Part shown: piece by piece, positions 32,723 through 33,364 of the stretch
Layout of the letters: each line of letters starts with the position of its first letter
How positions within the stretch are numbered: position 1 is the stretch's first letter
Source of the DNA: Candidatus Sulfobium mesophilum
GTDB taxonomy: Bacteria > Nitrospirota > Thermodesulfovibrionia > Thermodesulfovibrionales > UBA6898
DNA: 33,364 bases
Assembly (NCBI GenBank): GCA_900302705.1
Contig: OUUY01000067.1
Coordinates: forward strand, 1-33,364
Reading direction: 5' to 3'
Notes under the pieces: model-generated
Told to the model about the DNA's origin: nothing
Databases searched by the model: none
Seen by the model: the letters and a program-made list of their open reading frames with translations, nothing else
Program-made: the position numbers and the translations under genes

Positions 32723-33364
32723 TCATTCACGGCAAAGTATTGCTTCACTTTCGAGAACGGACTTTACAAGATCGCCCAGACTTTTGGCTGCTTTTTCCGA
32801 ATTCAATCCCAGCCATATAAGGGTTTTAACCAGTCCGGGTTTTTTTAGAACCGATATGAGCAGTCGTGCATATGAGGTCTTGCCCGAGGAGTCAATCAGA
32901 TCAAAAACCTCCCGAGGGATCTCCTGATATGATGTATCAGTGATTGCGCGTACCGCAAAAAAAGGAATCTGACTGCGCACTGCGGTCGTGGCGAGCGCGA
33001 AAGTTTCCATATCACATACCGGAAAAGGAATACCGTCTGGTAATATATTTCTGATTTCCGGTTTTGTCATTGGATGCTCAAGCGTAACTATACAGCCCTC
33101 ACGAAGAGACATTGAACGGCCGGGAAAGTCGGTTAAGTTCGGTTCGGGCAACGAGATATCACTGGTTTGAGGCGATAGGGAGTCCTTCGGCTCGCCTCGA
33201 AGGAAGATGATTCTGGACGCCCGAACCAGCTCGCCTGCGGCAAGCCCTTCGTGCAATGCCCCCCCGAAACCCAGTGATAATATGAGGTCCGGACGAAACT
33301 CTTTCAAAAAAAACCCGATTGATGACTCTGCGTTTTTGATTCCACTACCCGTTTGAAGCAGGGT
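32723..33364 (-). CDS. hpnG: hopanoid-associated nucleosidase/phosphorylase HpnG (5' partial)
   Basis: A 213-residue visible part of a purine nucleoside phosphorylase/nucleosidase-like protein; the frame is open to the window end (TLLQTGSGIKNAESSIGFFL), so the start is missing and the internal TTG at 33307 is not the start. PDLILSLGFGGALHEGLAAG and VCDMETFALATTA are the family blocks. HpnG releases adenine from adenosylhopane to give a ribosylhopane/phosphoribohopane, the step after HpnH. It is convergent with the CruF-like gene (34 bases apart) and so belongs to the other strand of the same pathway. Confidence 0.88.
   Translation of the reverse strand, partial: TLLQTGSGIKNAESSIGFFLKEFRPDLILSLGFGGALHEGLAAGELVRASRIIFLRGEPKDSLSPQTSDISLPEPNLTDFPGRSMSLREGCIVTLEHPMTKPEIRNILPDGIPFPVCDMETFALATTAVRSQIPFFAVRAITDTSYQEIPREVFDLIDSSGKTSYARLLISVLKKPGLVKTLIWLGLNSEKAAKSLGDLVKSVLESEAILCRE

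Noticed and set aside
1-33364. Search for CRISPR arrays, tRNA genes, insertion sequences, phage or toxin-antitoxin loci
   Set aside because: No regularly spaced repeats, cloverleaf-like sequence, transposase, integrase or convincing toxin was seen; the RHH-like protein alone is not enough for a toxin-antitoxin call.

Overview
The window reads as a chromosomal segment of a Gram-negative, probably anaerobic or microaerophilic environmental bacterium. The gene families (hopanoid genes, a sigma-54 response regulator, stacked universal stress proteins, TauE/SafE with its Alph_Pro_TM partner, a DUF2318 protein) and the mixed use of ATG, GTG and TTG starts suggest Nitrospirota or Desulfobacterota. 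That placement is an inference from gene content; no rRNA or other phylogenetic marker is present. No tRNA, rRNA, CRISPR array, insertion sequence or phage gene was seen.

Layout. 1-2.0 kb: the end of a MacB/LolD-type ABC ATPase, facing a minus-strand pair (nitrilase-family amidase and a DUF2318 cysteine-rich lipoprotein). 2.1-5.2 kb: membrane histidine kinase and sigma-54 response regulator, separated by a fold-back repeat. 5.4-11.8 kb: a co-directional block of a universal stress protein, TauE/SafE permease, Alph_Pro_TM protein, two more stress proteins, and two large paralogues that join a GspE/MshE N-terminal-like domain to three and two DUF202 membrane domains. 11.9-17.3 kb: a second histidine kinase with a related sensor, a receiver-only regulator, a PEP-synthase-like protein lacking the usual C-terminal barrel, and a PAS-GGDEF diguanylate cyclase. 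17.5-21.0 kb: a tightly overlapping transketolase, transaldolase, 6-phosphogluconolactonase operon. 21.2-23.8 kb: a small exported protein, a membrane protein of unknown function, a flavin reductase, and an RRM RNA-binding protein paired with ribosomal protein S21 behind a terminator-like leader hairpin. 23.9-33.4 kb: a hopanoid region (hpnM, hpnN, squalene-hopene cyclase, hpnH, a CruF/DUF422-like membrane protein and partial hpnG), interrupted by a small minus-strand cassette.

The most unusual object is in that cassette. A reading frame at 25655-25425 (minus) encodes a CopZ-type [2Fe-2S]/zinc domain protein. It has one in-frame UGA exactly where the family has the first Cys of its conserved Cys-Cys pair. 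The UGA is followed at bacterial SECIS distance by a stem-loop with a G in the second loop position, and the read-through frame ends in a 4-base overlap with the start of the next gene. This is a candidate selenoprotein that conventional ORF calling breaks.

Together the genes suggest an organism that invests in envelope composition (hopanoids, lipid transport), stress sensing, two-component and cyclic-di-GMP signalling, and non-oxidative pentose phosphate metabolism.
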